NCBI GenBank assembly: GCA_945645715.1
Contig: CALZFJ010000017.1
Span: 1 to 13,898, forward strand
Length of the DNA: 13,898 nt
DNA from: an uncultured Prevotellaceae bacterium
Lineage (GTDB): Bacteria > Bacteroidota > Bacteroidia > Bacteroidales > Muribaculaceae
Reading direction: 5' to 3'
Each line of letters begins with the position of its first letter. Within the stretch, counting starts at the first letter, position 1. The position numbers and the translations under genes are program-made. Shown in pieces: positions 6,044 to 13,868 of this stretch. Below the pieces are notes generated by a model, which was not told the DNA's origin, did no database searches, and worked only from the letters and a program-made list of their open reading frames with translations.

Positions 6044-7306
6044 ATGGAATTAAAGAGAGTAGTTGTAACAGGACTTGGTGCCATCACTCCTATCGGAAAC
6101 GACGTTGCCGCAACTTGGGACAATGCCGTTAAGGGTGTGAGCGGTGCCGGCCCCATTACTCATTTCGATGCTTCACTGTTCAAGACTCAATTTGGCTGTG
6201 AGGTGAAGAACTTCAATGCAACCGAGCATTTCGACCGCAAGGAGGTGCGTAAGTACGACCTCTATGCGCAGTATGCTCTCGTGGCTGCTCGCCAGGCGGT
6301 TGCCGATGCCGGCATCGACGCTGAGGGCGTTGACCACGACCGCGTGGGAGTTATCTTCGCTGCCGGTATCGGCGGTCTTCACACCTTTGAGGAAGAAGCA
6401 GGCTACTACGAATCGCATAAGGAACTGGGACCTAAGTACAATCCGTTCTTCATTCCCAAGATGATTGCCGACATCGCTGCCGGCCACATCTCTATGCAAT
6501 ATGGATTCCGTGGCCCTAACTTCGGAACTGTGTCGGCTTGTGCTTCATCGACCAACGCTCTGATTGATGCCTTCAACTACATTCGTCTGGGTATGGCCGA
6601 CGCTATCGTAACCGGTGGCGCCGAGGCTGCTATCTATCCTGCCGGTGTGGGAGGCTTCAACTCAATGCACGCTCTCTCTACCCGCAACGACAGCCCTGAG
6701 ACGGCTTCTCGCCCATTCAGCGGCTCGCGCGACGGTTTCGTTATGGGCGAAGGCTCGGCTTGCCTCATCTTCGAGGAGCTTGAGCACGCTAAAGCCCGTG
6801 GTGCACGAATCTACGCCGAGGTTGTGGGTGGTGGAATGTCGGCCGATGCTTATCACATCACTGCTACACACCCCGAGGGTCTTGGAGCTAAGCTCGTGAT
6901 GAAGAATGCCCTGAAAGATGCAGGATTGCAGCCCGCTGATATCGACTATATCAATGCTCACGGCACATCTACCCCCGTTGGCGACTTGTCGGAAGTTAAA
7001 GCCATCAAGGAACTCTGGGGCGAAGATGCCTACAAGCTCAATATCAGCTCTACCAAGTCGATGACCGGACACCTTCTCGGTGCTACCGGCGCACTTGAGG
7101 CTCTCTTCTGCGTGAAGGCAGTGGAAAAGGATATTGTACCTCCTACTATTAACCATGCCGACGACGACCTCGACCCCGAAATTGACTACAAGCTCAATTT
7201 CACCCTCAACGAGGCTCAGAAGCGCACCGTAAACTATGCGCTCTCCAACACCTTCGGCTTCGGAGGCCACAACGCAAGCATTATCGTGAAGAAGTGGGCT
7301 GAATAA
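6044..7306 (+). CDS. fabF: Beta-ketoacyl-ACP synthase II
   Basis: Condenses malonyl-ACP with acyl-ACP in the elongation step of fatty-acid synthesis; its carrier partner is encoded just upstream. The protein has 420 residues, close to the E. coli enzyme. The Cys-His-His triad is complete: C166 in VSACASSTNAL, H306 in NAHGTSTPVGD and H343 in SMTGHLLGATGA, with the conserved lysine K338 in SSTKSMTG. The C-terminal gate motif SNTFGFGGHN (401-410) is present. These features and the acpP neighbour favour FabF over FabB, although the two share a fold. In other Bacteroidetes, as I recall, rnc often comes next; here the next gene is a SusC-like transporter. A large hairpin lies 27 nt after the stop. 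Confidence 0.96.
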   Translation: MELKRVVVTGLGAITPIGNDVAATWDNAVKGVSGAGPITHFDASLFKTQFGCEVKNFNATEHFDRKEVRKYDLYAQYALVAARQAVADAGIDAEGVDHDRVGVIFAAGIGGLHTFEEEAGYYESHKELGPKYNPFFIPKMIADIAAGHISMQYGFRGPNFGTVSACASSTNALIDAFNYIRLGMADAIVTGGAEAAIYPAGVGGFNSMHALSTRNDSPETASRPFSGSRDGFVMGEGSACLIFEELEHAKARGARIYAEVVGGGMSADAYHITATHPEGLGAKLVMKNALKDAGLQPADIDYINAHGTSTPVGDLSEVKAIKELWGEDAYKLNISSTKSMTGHLLGATGALEALFCVKAVEKDIVPPTINHADDDLDPEIDYKLNFTLNEAQKRTVNYALSNTFGFGGHNASIIVKKWAE

Positions 7307-7332
7307 TCCCCATCACTCACCACCCCGATATC

Positions 7333-7369
7333 ACGAAGCCCTGCAGCGCACCGCGCGGCAGGGCTTCGT
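7333..7369. terminator. Strong hairpin after fabF, probable transcript end
   Basis: ACGAAGCCCTGC (7333-7344) and GCAGGGCTTCGT (7358-7369) form a perfect 12-bp stem. The loop can pair further (GCGC 7346-7349 with GCGC 7353-7356). It begins 27 nt after the fabF stop. There is no T tract afterwards, so it is not a textbook intrinsic terminator; it may mark a processed or Rho-stopped 3' end. Confidence 0.6.
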
Positions 7370-7378
7370 CGCTTCCCG

Positions 7379-7393
7379 GGGGGCAGCTCCCCC
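7379..7393. other. Short G/C hairpin
   Basis: GGGGG (7379-7383) pairs with CCCCC (7389-7393) around the loop CAGCT. It directly abuts the 9-bp repeat array and follows the larger hairpin by 9 nt, so the three may be parts of one inserted element or one compound 3' structure. Confidence 0.4.
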
Positions 7394-7447
7394 ATTAGTC
7401 TTATAGGACCAATAGGACTAATAGGGCTAATAGGTCTTATGGGTCTT
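7394..7447. repeat. Array of six 9-bp repeats
   Basis: The units are ATTAGTCTT, ATAGGACCA, ATAGGACTA, ATAGGGCTA, ATAGGTCTT and ATGGGTCTT, with a decayed seventh (ATGGGGCGC, 7448-7456). The consensus is close to ATAGGnCTA. The period is three codons, so one minus-strand frame reads as a Pro-Ile-X repeat, which is not evidence of a protein. The first unit plus two bases (7394-7404) is inverted relative to 7412-7422 and pairs with it over 11 bp, one a G-U pair, around a 7-nt loop. Confidence 0.75.
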
Positions 7448-7550
7448 ATGGGGCGCCGTTTTCTTGTTAAAAATTGGCTCAAATGTTAATTAATTGTGTT
7501 AAAAGTGCGATTTTGTCCCCTAAAAAGGTGAAAAATCAAAAAAAAAGTAG

Positions 7551-7558
7551 TTATTTTG
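7551..7558 (+). promoter_or_regulatory. Candidate -7 box for the susC-like operon
   Basis: TTATTTTG has one mismatch from TAnnTTTG, the same type as at acpP. A long A-rich run lies just upstream and a TTTTG at 7511-7515 is too far to be a standard -33. If used, the mRNA leader would be about 265 nt. A weaker alternative is TATCTTTC at 7688-7695, which would shorten the leader to about 130 nt. Confidence 0.35.
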
Positions 7559-7641
7559 TAGCTGATATACGAATACAATTATCAACACTACAATAAGTGG
7601 ACTAAATTACCTACTTACCTATGATTGATAGATAACGATTC

Positions 7642-7731
7642 ATGTCCGTGAAAACTGACTACTTAGGCTCGTTTCCGTGTAGTTTACTATCTTTCTTTTA
7701 TGGGTTAGGCGGTTCCCGCCCCGATGTGTAA
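7642..7731 (+). other. Possible leader ORF 1 (29 codons)
   Basis: An ATG-started frame encodes MSVKTDYLGSFPCSL... and ends at TAA 7729-7731. It lies in the proposed susC leader. There is no ribosome-binding signal or known family, and a frame this short arises often by chance. I list it because its end overlaps a second tiny ORF by 8 nt. Confidence 0.2.
7708..7720 (+). other. Leader hairpin 1
   Basis: GGCGG (7708-7712) and CCGCC (7716-7720) form a 5-bp G/C stem with the triloop TTC. It is located in the proposed susC leader, about 110 nt before the start codon. Confidence 0.35.
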
Positions 7732-7783
7732 TGCAGTGATAACGGTAGCGCTGTATCGCAAAACTTATGATTTTTTTAAATAA
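7724..7783 (+). other. Possible leader ORF 2 (19 codons) overlapping a hairpin
   Basis: This frame starts inside the last codons of leader ORF 1, encodes MCNAVITVALYRKTYDFFK, runs through the hairpin at 7736-7759 and the T tract, and stops 45 nt before the susC-like start. If translated, ribosomes would open the hairpin. Whether it is translated cannot be seen here. Confidence 0.2.
7736..7759 (+). other. Leader hairpin 2, followed by a T run
   Basis: GTGAT (7736-7740) pairs with ATCGC (7755-7759) and ACGG (7742-7745) with CTGT (7751-7754), with one bulged A, two G-U pairs and the loop TAGCG. Seven T follow at 7771-7777, 11 nt past the stem, too far for a canonical terminator. It could act as an attenuator-like or stability element; this is inference. 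Confidence 0.35.
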
Positions 7784-7828
7784 TTAATTGTAATATAAAC
7801 CCAAATGTAAAACTAAAAACATTCTTGC

Positions 7829-10800
7829 ATGAAGAACATTTGTTTTCAGATGAATCGGAAAGCATGGATTGTGATGCTCTTCGCATTATGTCTTGCCTTT
7901 CCTGCTTTAGCGCAGAAGATCACCGTACAAGGTACGGTTGTCGATGGTACCGGTGAGCCCCTTATCGGTGCAAGTGTTATACCGCAAGGTACAACAGCAG
8001 GTGCCGCAACTGATTTCGATGGTAACTTCCAGCTTACCGTCGATTCAAAAGCCACTCTCGTGGTTTCTTACGTGGGTTACGACACCCAAAGTGTTCCCGT
8101 AAACGGTCGCAAGGAAATCCGCATCGTGATGAAGGAGAATTCTCTCGTCCTCGATGAGGTGGTTGCTATCGGTTATGGTACTGTTAAGAAAAACGACGCT
8201 ACCGGTTCGGTAAATACCGTTAAGCCGAGCGAAATTGCAGCCGGTCTTGCAACATCGGCTCAGGACCTCCTCGTAGGTCAGGCTCCAGGTGTGGTTGTAA
8301 CTGCTACCGGTGGTCCTGAAGGTGGAGGTACAATCCGCGTGCGTGGTGGCTCGTCGCTCAACGCAAGCAACGACCCTCTTATCGTTGTTGATGGTGTGCC
8401 TTTGGATAACTCAGGCGTTCAGGGTATGGGCAACGCCCTCTCTATGATTGCTCCTGACAACATCGAGAACATGACTATCCTCAAGGATGCTTCGGCTACC
8501 GCTATCTACGGTTCGCGTGCATCTAACGGTGTGATTATCATCACCACCAAGAAGGGTAAGAAGGGCAAGCCACAGGTGAACTTCACTGCCAACTTCAAGG
8601 TGGAGTCGGCTCGCAAGACCTACACCTCGCTTTCTACTGATGCTCTCCTCGATGTGCTCGCAAAGAACTTCGGCGACGACAGCAAGCCTGTTGCTCTCAT
8701 CAACAAGAACATCGAGAAATATGGCAAGCAGAATACCAACTGGCAGGACGAAGTGCTCCGCACTACTCTTTCGCACGACTACAACCTGAGCGTGGGTGGA
8801 ACAGCAGGATGGCTTCCCTACCGCGTTTCGGTTACTTACACCAATAATAATGGTATCCTCATCAACTCTAAGATGGACCGTGCTACCGTTGGTTTCACTC
8901 TCACTCCTGAGTTCCTTGAGGGTCGCCTCAAAGTGAATGCCAACGCTAAGGGCTACTGGGTGAAGAACCAGTTCTCTAATAGCGGTGCAGTGGGCGGCGC
9001 AATTACTATGGACCCCTCTGCTCCTATCTACAACAACGACAAGATGAGCAGCAGCTCACTCCCCGGCTACAAGCTCTGGAACGGTTACTACTCGCAGATG
9101 AACGGTTCGGCGTTCAACACCAACGGTGTGAACAACCCGATTGCTGTGGCAAGCGACAAAGACGACAAGGCTACCGTGCTCCGCAGCAATGGTAACTTGC
9201 AGATTGATTACGCTCTCAAATGGCTCCCCGACCTCCATCTTAACCTCAACCTCGGTTACGACGTGAGCAAGTCGAAAGAGAACATCTACACGGCAGCCAA
9301 CTCACCTACAGCTTGGGACGGTTGGAATAATGACGGTGCAGGTGCTTATCAGCACATCGAGCAGTTCAAGAGCAACACTCTTCTTGATTTCTACATGAAC
9401 TACAAGAAGGAGGTTGAGGCTATCAAGTCGAACTTCGACGTAACAGCCGGTTACTCTTGGCAGCGCTTCTACCGCGACGGTTGGAACAACGGTACTGAGT
9501 TCACTACCGATGGTTTCGCTACTCCGGTTTACAATGCCGCTGATGGAACTTACACCCTCGCTACAGGTACTCCGCGCCTTGGCACTACTTGGACTAATCC
9601 TGAGACTACCAAGTGGGCTACTCACCTGCAGCTCCTCTCATTCTTCGGCCGCTTGAACTACACACTCTATGGCCGCTACCTCCTCACTGCTACTGTCCGT
9701 GGCGATGCTTCTTCGCGATTCAGCAAGGATAACCGCTGGGGCGTGTTCCCATCGGTAGCCCTCGGATGGAAGATTACCGATGAGGCTTGGATGAGCAATG
9801 TGAAGGACGTGATGAACGAGTGGAAGCTCCGCTTGGGCTGGGGTGTTACCGGTCAGCAGGATATCGGCGACAGCTACTATCCTTATCTTGCCACCTACGT
9901 TCAGTCGGTTCTCGGATCTAACTATCCTTGGGGTGCTCCCAACAAATACATCAGCACTCTCTATCCCGCAGGTTACGACCCCAACATCAAGTGGGAGGAG
10001 ACCACTACTTGGAACGCCGGATTTGACTTCGCATTCCTCAACAACCGCATCACTGCAAGCATCGACTACTACTACCGCAAGTCGAAAGACCTCTTGAGCT
10101 TCGTGACTGTGCCCGTAGGTTCGGCTACTACCAACATGATGAACCAGAACATCGGTACTCTCGAGAACAAGGGAGTTGAATTCTCTATCACTGCACGCCC
10201 TGTAGTTACCAAGGACTTCACTTGGACCGTTAACTACAACGTGGCTTACAACAAGAACGAGATTACCAAGCTCAACAACGACGGCTCTTATGTGGAAACT
10301 GGTGGTATCTCAGCAGGTACGGGTGGTACTTGCCAGGTACACGCTGTGGGCTATCCCGCATTCTCTTTCTTCCTCTTCGAGCAAGTTTACGATGCCAATG
10401 GCAACCCTGTCGAGGGCGTTTATGTTGACCAGAACGGTGATGGCGTAATCAACGACGACGACCGCCGTATCCGTCACAGCAAAGACCCGAAGGTGACTAT
10501 GACTCTTGGCTCTAACTTCAACTGGAAGAACTGGGACTTCGGCTTCTCACTCCGCGCCAACATCGGCAACTACGTTTATGCCGACGCAATCGCAGGTAAC
10601 TCTAACATCGACAACTGCTACAAGAACGACAAGGTGAACAACCTTATCGATGCTGGCGGTGCTTACTTCACAGGAACCAGAAACTCTTCTGTAGATATCC
10701 AGAAGAGCGACTACTGGTTGCGCAATGCAAGCTTCCTCCGCTGCGACAACATCACACTCGGTTACACTTGGCCCGGCTTGTTCAAGAACCAGCTCCGCCT

Positions 10801-10939
10801 CCGCGTGTATGGTGCAGTGCAGAATCCTTTCGTGATTACAAAGTACAAAGGTCTTGATCCTGAAAACTACGATGGTATCGACCGCGACGTTTATCCTCGC
10901 TCTATCACCGGTACTCTTGGCGTAGTAGCTACTTTCTAA
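7829..10939 (+). CDS. SusC/RagA-family TonB-dependent outer-membrane transporter
   Basis: Imports glycan oligomers (or other ligands) through the outer membrane, energised by TonB, with the SusD-like lipoprotein as its lid. At 1036 residues it is full length. Order: signal peptide (cleavage near ALA/Q, 28-29); carboxypeptidase-regulatory-like domain (about 32-102, with GTVVDGTGEPLIGASV); a TonB-box region around EVVAIGYGTVKKN (110-122); plug (about 123-245) with IRVRGGSSLNASNDPLIVVDG and DASATAIYGSRASNGVI; then a 22-strand barrel (known for the family) ending in GTLGVVATF with a terminal aromatic residue, as barrel assembly expects. There is no STN domain before the plug, so it probably does not signal to an anti-sigma factor. 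ATG 7829 is chosen; an internal ATG at 7850 would still keep a signal peptide. The SusD-like gene follows after 38 nt. The substrate cannot be named. Confidence 0.96.
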   Translation: MKNICFQMNRKAWIVMLFALCLAFPALAQKITVQGTVVDGTGEPLIGASVIPQGTTAGAATDFDGNFQLTVDSKATLVVSYVGYDTQSVPVNGRKEIRIVMKENSLVLDEVVAIGYGTVKKNDATGSVNTVKPSEIAAGLATSAQDLLVGQAPGVVVTATGGPEGGGTIRVRGGSSLNASNDPLIVVDGVPLDNSGVQGMGNALSMIAPDNIENMTILKDASATAIYGSRASNGVIIITTKKGKKGKPQVNFTANFKVESARKTYTSLSTDALLDVLAKNFGDDSKPVALINKNIEKYGKQNTNWQDEVLRTTLSHDYNLSVGGTAGWLPYRVSVTYTNNNGILINSKMDRATVGFTLTPEFLEGRLKVNANAKGYWVKNQFSNSGAVGGAITMDPSAPIYNNDKMSSSSLPGYKLWNGYYSQMNGSAFNTNGVNNPIAVASDKDDKATVLRSNGNLQIDYALKWLPDLHLNLNLGYDVSKSKENIYTAANSPTAWDGWNNDGAGAYQHIEQFKSNTLLDFYMNYKKEVEAIKSNFDVTAGYSWQRFYRDGWNNGTEFTTDGFATPVYNAADGTYTLATGTPRLGTTWTNPETTKWATHLQLLSFFGRLNYTLYGRYLLTATVRGDASSRFSKDNRWGVFPSVALGWKITDEAWMSNVKDVMNEWKLRLGWGVTGQQDIGDSYYPYLATYVQSVLGSNYPWGAPNKYISTLYPAGYDPNIKWEETTTWNAGFDFAFLNNRITASIDYYYRKSKDLLSFVTVPVGSATTNMMNQNIGTLENKGVEFSITARPVVTKDFTWTVNYNVAYNKNEITKLNNDGSYVETGGISAGTGGTCQVHAVGYPAFSFFLFEQVYDANGNPVEGVYVDQNGDGVINDDDRRIRHSKDPKVTMTLGSNFNWKNWDFGFSLRANIGNYVYADAIAGNSNIDNCYKNDKVNNLIDAGGAYFTGTRNSSVDIQKSDYWLRNASFLRCDNITLGYTWPGLFKNQLRLRVYGAVQNPFVITKYKGLDPENYDGIDRDVYPRSITGTLGVVATF

Positions 10940-10977
10940 TAGTTGAGGTGTTTCACACATAAAATGAAATTATAGAA

Positions 10978-12588
10978 ATGAAATCATATAAGACAAAAAT
11001 ATTTTCGGTTTTATGCGCAGCCATGGCACTCGGTGCTACTTCCTGCGTAGGCGATTTGGACCTTATGCCTAACGACCCGAATACTATCACTGCCGGTAAC
11101 CTCACTCCCGAGCAATATGAGGCAGTGCTTGCAAAGTGCTACTCAGGCATGGCAGTTTCAGGTCAGTACGGTCCTGATGGAGCTTCCGATATTTCGGGTC
11201 TCGATGGCGGTACAAGCCAATATACCCGCGCTATCTTCATGCTCAACGAGTTCACTACCGACGAGTCGAAGTGGGTTTGGGCTGATCCGGGCGTTTTCGA
11301 CATCGTTACCAACACTTGGAGTAAGGGTAATGCCAACATTTTCGGTACTTACAGCCGTATGTATGTACACATTGCTATCTGCAACGACTTCCTCCGCCTT
11401 ATTGGCGACAATGAGCAATTTGCCGAGATGGCTCTTGAGGCTCGCACTCTCCGTGCAATGAGCTACTACAACATCATCGACCTCTTCGGTATGGGCGGTT
11501 TCATAACCGAGGCTGATGCTCCGGGTACTGCTCCCGTTCAGAAGTCACGCAAAGAGCTCACAGCATGGCTCGAGGGTGAACTTCAGGATATCATCGCTAA
11601 GATGAGCGATGCAGCTCCTAAGTATGGCCGTGTAGGCAAGGACGGTGCCGAGGCTCTTCTCGCACGCCTTTACCTCAACTATGAAGTATTCACCGGCACT
11701 CCTGCCTACGACAAGTGCGCTCAGTGCTGCGAGAATATCATCGCACGCCACAAAGGCTCAGGCTTCCAAAGCTCAGGTCTTGTTGAGAACTACCTCTGGC
11801 TCTTCTGCGGCGACAACGATGTGTATATGCCCGGTGGTGGCGACACCAACGAAATCCTCTGGGGTATCGCTTACGATGCTACACAGACCCAGCCTTACGG
11901 CGGTACCACATTCCTCTGCGCTGCTGCCTACAAGTCGGTTGACGAGGGTGGTGTGTATATGAACTGCGAAGACTACGGCTTGAACCAGCAGTGGGGCTGT
12001 ATGCACGCTACTTCTCAGTTCTCCGACAAGTTTGCTGCCGCTCCTCAGGACAAGCGCTGGTCGATGTGGGTGAAAGAAGACAATGGCTTCAAGAAGGAGA
12101 ACACCAAGTTCTCTGAGTTCACCGATGGCTACGCTGTGGTTAAGTTCACTAACCTCCTCCGCGACAATAAGGCTACAGGTTCGATGAAGGTGGGCGAAAT
12201 CACAAAGTACCCGAATACCGACCTCCCGCTTATCCGTCTTGCTGATGTTTACTTGATGTATGCCGAGTGCGCTCTTCGTGGTGCAGCCGACACAGCAAAG
12301 GGTCTTCAGTATATCAACTACGTGCGTGAGCGTGCAGGTGTTCCTGCCTACACAGCAATCGACCTCACTCTCGACAATATTCTCGACGAGCGCTGCCGTG
12401 AGCTTTACTGGGAGAACGTTCGCCGTACCGACCTCGTTCGCTTCGGCAAGTTCGCCAAGGGTTACAACTGGAGCTATAAGTCAGGAGTTGACGAAGGTGC
12501 CGACTTCCCCGAGTATATGAATGTGTTCCCGATTCCGAGCAACGTGATTGCATCACAGCCCGATTTCAAGCAGAACATTGGCTACTAA
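10978..12588 (+). CDS. SusD/RagB-family surface glycan-binding lipoprotein
   Basis: Caps the SusC-like transporter and binds the incoming ligand at the cell surface. The 536-residue length is usual. The signal peptide ends in LGATSC with lipidated C23; the next residues (VGDLDLMPND) include acidic positions that fit the Bacteroidetes surface-export signal. Family marks are the TPR-type helix LRAMSYYNIIDLFG (158-171), LPLIRLADVYLMYAEC (416-431), ERCRELYWENVRRTDLVRFG (471-490), the VFPIP segment (516-520) and the terminal QNIGY, close to the usual NPGY ending. It lies 38 nt after the SusC-like gene and 35 nt before the SusE/F-like gene, one transcription unit. Ligand specificity cannot be read from sequence. 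Confidence 0.96.
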   Translation: MKSYKTKIFSVLCAAMALGATSCVGDLDLMPNDPNTITAGNLTPEQYEAVLAKCYSGMAVSGQYGPDGASDISGLDGGTSQYTRAIFMLNEFTTDESKWVWADPGVFDIVTNTWSKGNANIFGTYSRMYVHIAICNDFLRLIGDNEQFAEMALEARTLRAMSYYNIIDLFGMGGFITEADAPGTAPVQKSRKELTAWLEGELQDIIAKMSDAAPKYGRVGKDGAEALLARLYLNYEVFTGTPAYDKCAQCCENIIARHKGSGFQSSGLVENYLWLFCGDNDVYMPGGGDTNEILWGIAYDATQTQPYGGTTFLCAAAYKSVDEGGVYMNCEDYGLNQQWGCMHATSQFSDKFAAAPQDKRWSMWVKEDNGFKKENTKFSEFTDGYAVVKFTNLLRDNKATGSMKVGEITKYPNTDLPLIRLADVYLMYAECALRGAADTAKGLQYINYVRERAGVPAYTAIDLTLDNILDERCRELYWENVRRTDLVRFGKFAKGYNWSYKSGVDEGADFPEYMNVFPIPSNVIASQPDFKQNIGY

Positions 12589-12623
12589 TAAAGAGTGTAT
12601 AAACTTTTAATTACTGAAACGAA

Positions 12624-13868
12624 ATGAAAAGATTTAGTTATATTCTGTTCGGTATTCTCGGCCTGGTGCTTTCTGCAGTATCTTGTAACGGTCCCGAGGA
12701 GGAGAACCCTGTTCTCAACAAACCGACGAAATTCACATTGAATACCCCTGCTTTCCAGAAGCAGTACATCGACCTGCAAAATACCGCCACAATGAACCTC
12801 ACCTGCTCGCAGCCCGACTATGGCTTTGCAGCAGCGACTTCTTACTTTGTTCAGGTGTCGCTCACTGAGGATTTCGCCGATTTCATCGAAATCGATGAGG
12901 CTTACTCTAAGTGCGACATGGACGTTAACGCCGAGGCTATCGCCCAGGCTATCTGCAAGCTCCGTGGCGTTACCAGCGAGGACAATTATACCGACGAGCC
13001 TGCTCGCACCGTTTATTTCCGCGTTCGTGCCCAGATTCTCGACTATGAGGAGACCGAAATTCTCTCTAATGTAGTTTCTTGCGAGAAGGTGAAGGGTTAC
13101 TTCGCACTCAAGTTGCCGGGATATATCTACCTCGTTGGTGAGCCCGAAGGCTGGAGCGGCCCGACTGAAGGCAACAAGGATCACTACAGCCAGTGGCGCT
13201 TGTTTGAAAGCTCTGAGGCTATCGGCTCGAAGATCTATTCAGGTGTATTTGATATTCCTGCCGGCAAGTTCATGTTCCGCTTCTACACCGCACTTAACGG
13301 TTGGGAAAAAGACTCTTATGGTATTCAGGAAGCCGATAGCCCAATGGATATTACTCTCGAAGATGGCGTTTACTCAGGTGCACTCGTTAAGGGTAAGGGT
13401 AGCTACAATGTGCCCGACTTTGCAGGTGGCTCAGTGAAGATTACTGTAAACATGAACACAATGACTGTGAAATTTGAGGTTGGCGGCGTTGACGTCAGCA
13501 ACAAGAAGTTCATCTACCTTGTAGGTGCTCCCGAAGGCTGGGCAGGCCCGACTGAGGACAATGCTTCTCACTATGAGGACTGGAAGCTCTACGACATGGC
13601 TGACGACGGCAACTACACCGGAACATTCGACATTCCCGAAGGCAAGTTCCAGTTCCGCTTCTACAAGAAGCTCTCTGGCTGGGACGGCGGCGATTCTTAC
13701 GGCTCGCAGGCTGATGATGCTCCAGTAGATATCGAATTCACTGATGGTATCTACGAAGGTGCTGCTATGGACGGAAAGGGTAGCTGGCAAGACCCGACTT
13801 GGGCAGGTGGTAAGGTGGAAATCACCGTGAACATCAACGATGGAACTGTTCTCTTTGAGCAGAAGTAA
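12624..13868 (+). CDS. SusE/SusF-like surface lipoprotein with duplicated C-terminal domain
   Basis: A 414-residue surface lipoprotein, probably an auxiliary glycan binder for the SusC/D pair. The signal ends LSAVSC with lipidated C21, followed by NGPEEEN, an acidic surface-export-like tag. Residues about 32-155 resemble the N-terminal Ig-like SusE domain (KFTLNTPAF..., then YFRVRAQILDYEETEILSN). Two tandem copies of one domain follow, about 168-285 and 297-412: both start IYLVGxPEGWxGPTExN, share FDIPxGKFxFRFY, a GW...DSYG block and a closing VxITVN segment. In the first 21 residues 16 are identical. Conserved aromatics (W177/W306, W191/W320, W227/W353) are candidates for stacking on sugar rings. 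The exact Pfam family is not certain. It is likely the third gene of the operon; the 30 bases after its stop show no terminator, so the operon may continue. Confidence 0.85.
   Translation: MKRFSYILFGILGLVLSAVSCNGPEEENPVLNKPTKFTLNTPAFQKQYIDLQNTATMNLTCSQPDYGFAAATSYFVQVSLTEDFADFIEIDEAYSKCDMDVNAEAIAQAICKLRGVTSEDNYTDEPARTVYFRVRAQILDYEETEILSNVVSCEKVKGYFALKLPGYIYLVGEPEGWSGPTEGNKDHYSQWRLFESSEAIGSKIYSGVFDIPAGKFMFRFYTALNGWEKDSYGIQEADSPMDITLEDGVYSGALVKGKGSYNVPDFAGGSVKITVNMNTMTVKFEVGGVDVSNKKFIYLVGAPEGWAGPTEDNASHYEDWKLYDMADDGNYTGTFDIPEGKFQFRFYKKLSGWDGGDSYGSQADDAPVDIEFTDGIYEGAAMDGKGSWQDPTWAGGKVEITVNINDGTVLFEQK
13125..13859 (+). repeat. Intragenic domain duplication in the SusE/F-like gene
   Basis: Copy 1 (13125-13478) and copy 2 (13512-13859) encode two versions of the same domain. 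In the first 21 codons 47 of 63 bases match by my count, with most third positions shared, which suggests a fairly recent duplication or conversion between copies. The copies are joined by an 11-residue linker. Confidence 0.8.

Larger units (their letters stand above)
7307..7828. other. 522-bp intergenic region between fabF and the susC-like gene
   Basis: Left to right it holds a 12-bp-stem hairpin (7333-7369), a short G/C hairpin (7379-7393), a 9-bp tandem repeat array (7394-7447), a -7-like box (7551-7558), two tiny overlapping ORFs (7642-7731 and 7724-7783), two leader hairpins and a run of seven T (7771-7777). No normal-sized gene is supported. Confidence 0.7.

Noticed and set aside
6662..7270. 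202-codon minus-strand frame inside fabF
   Set aside because: Antisense shadow of fabF.
7234..7482. 82-codon minus-strand frame with Pro-Ile-X repeats
   Set aside because: The peptide periodicity is only the 9-bp DNA array read in triplets, and the rest is antisense to fabF and its hairpin.
7559..7828. Known riboswitch in the susC leader
   Set aside because: I looked for TPP-, cobalamin-, SAM- and preQ1-like core sequences and recognised none.
12585..13184. 199-codon minus-strand frame
   Set aside because: Antisense to the SusE/F-like lipoprotein gene, which has a signal peptide and repeated domains.
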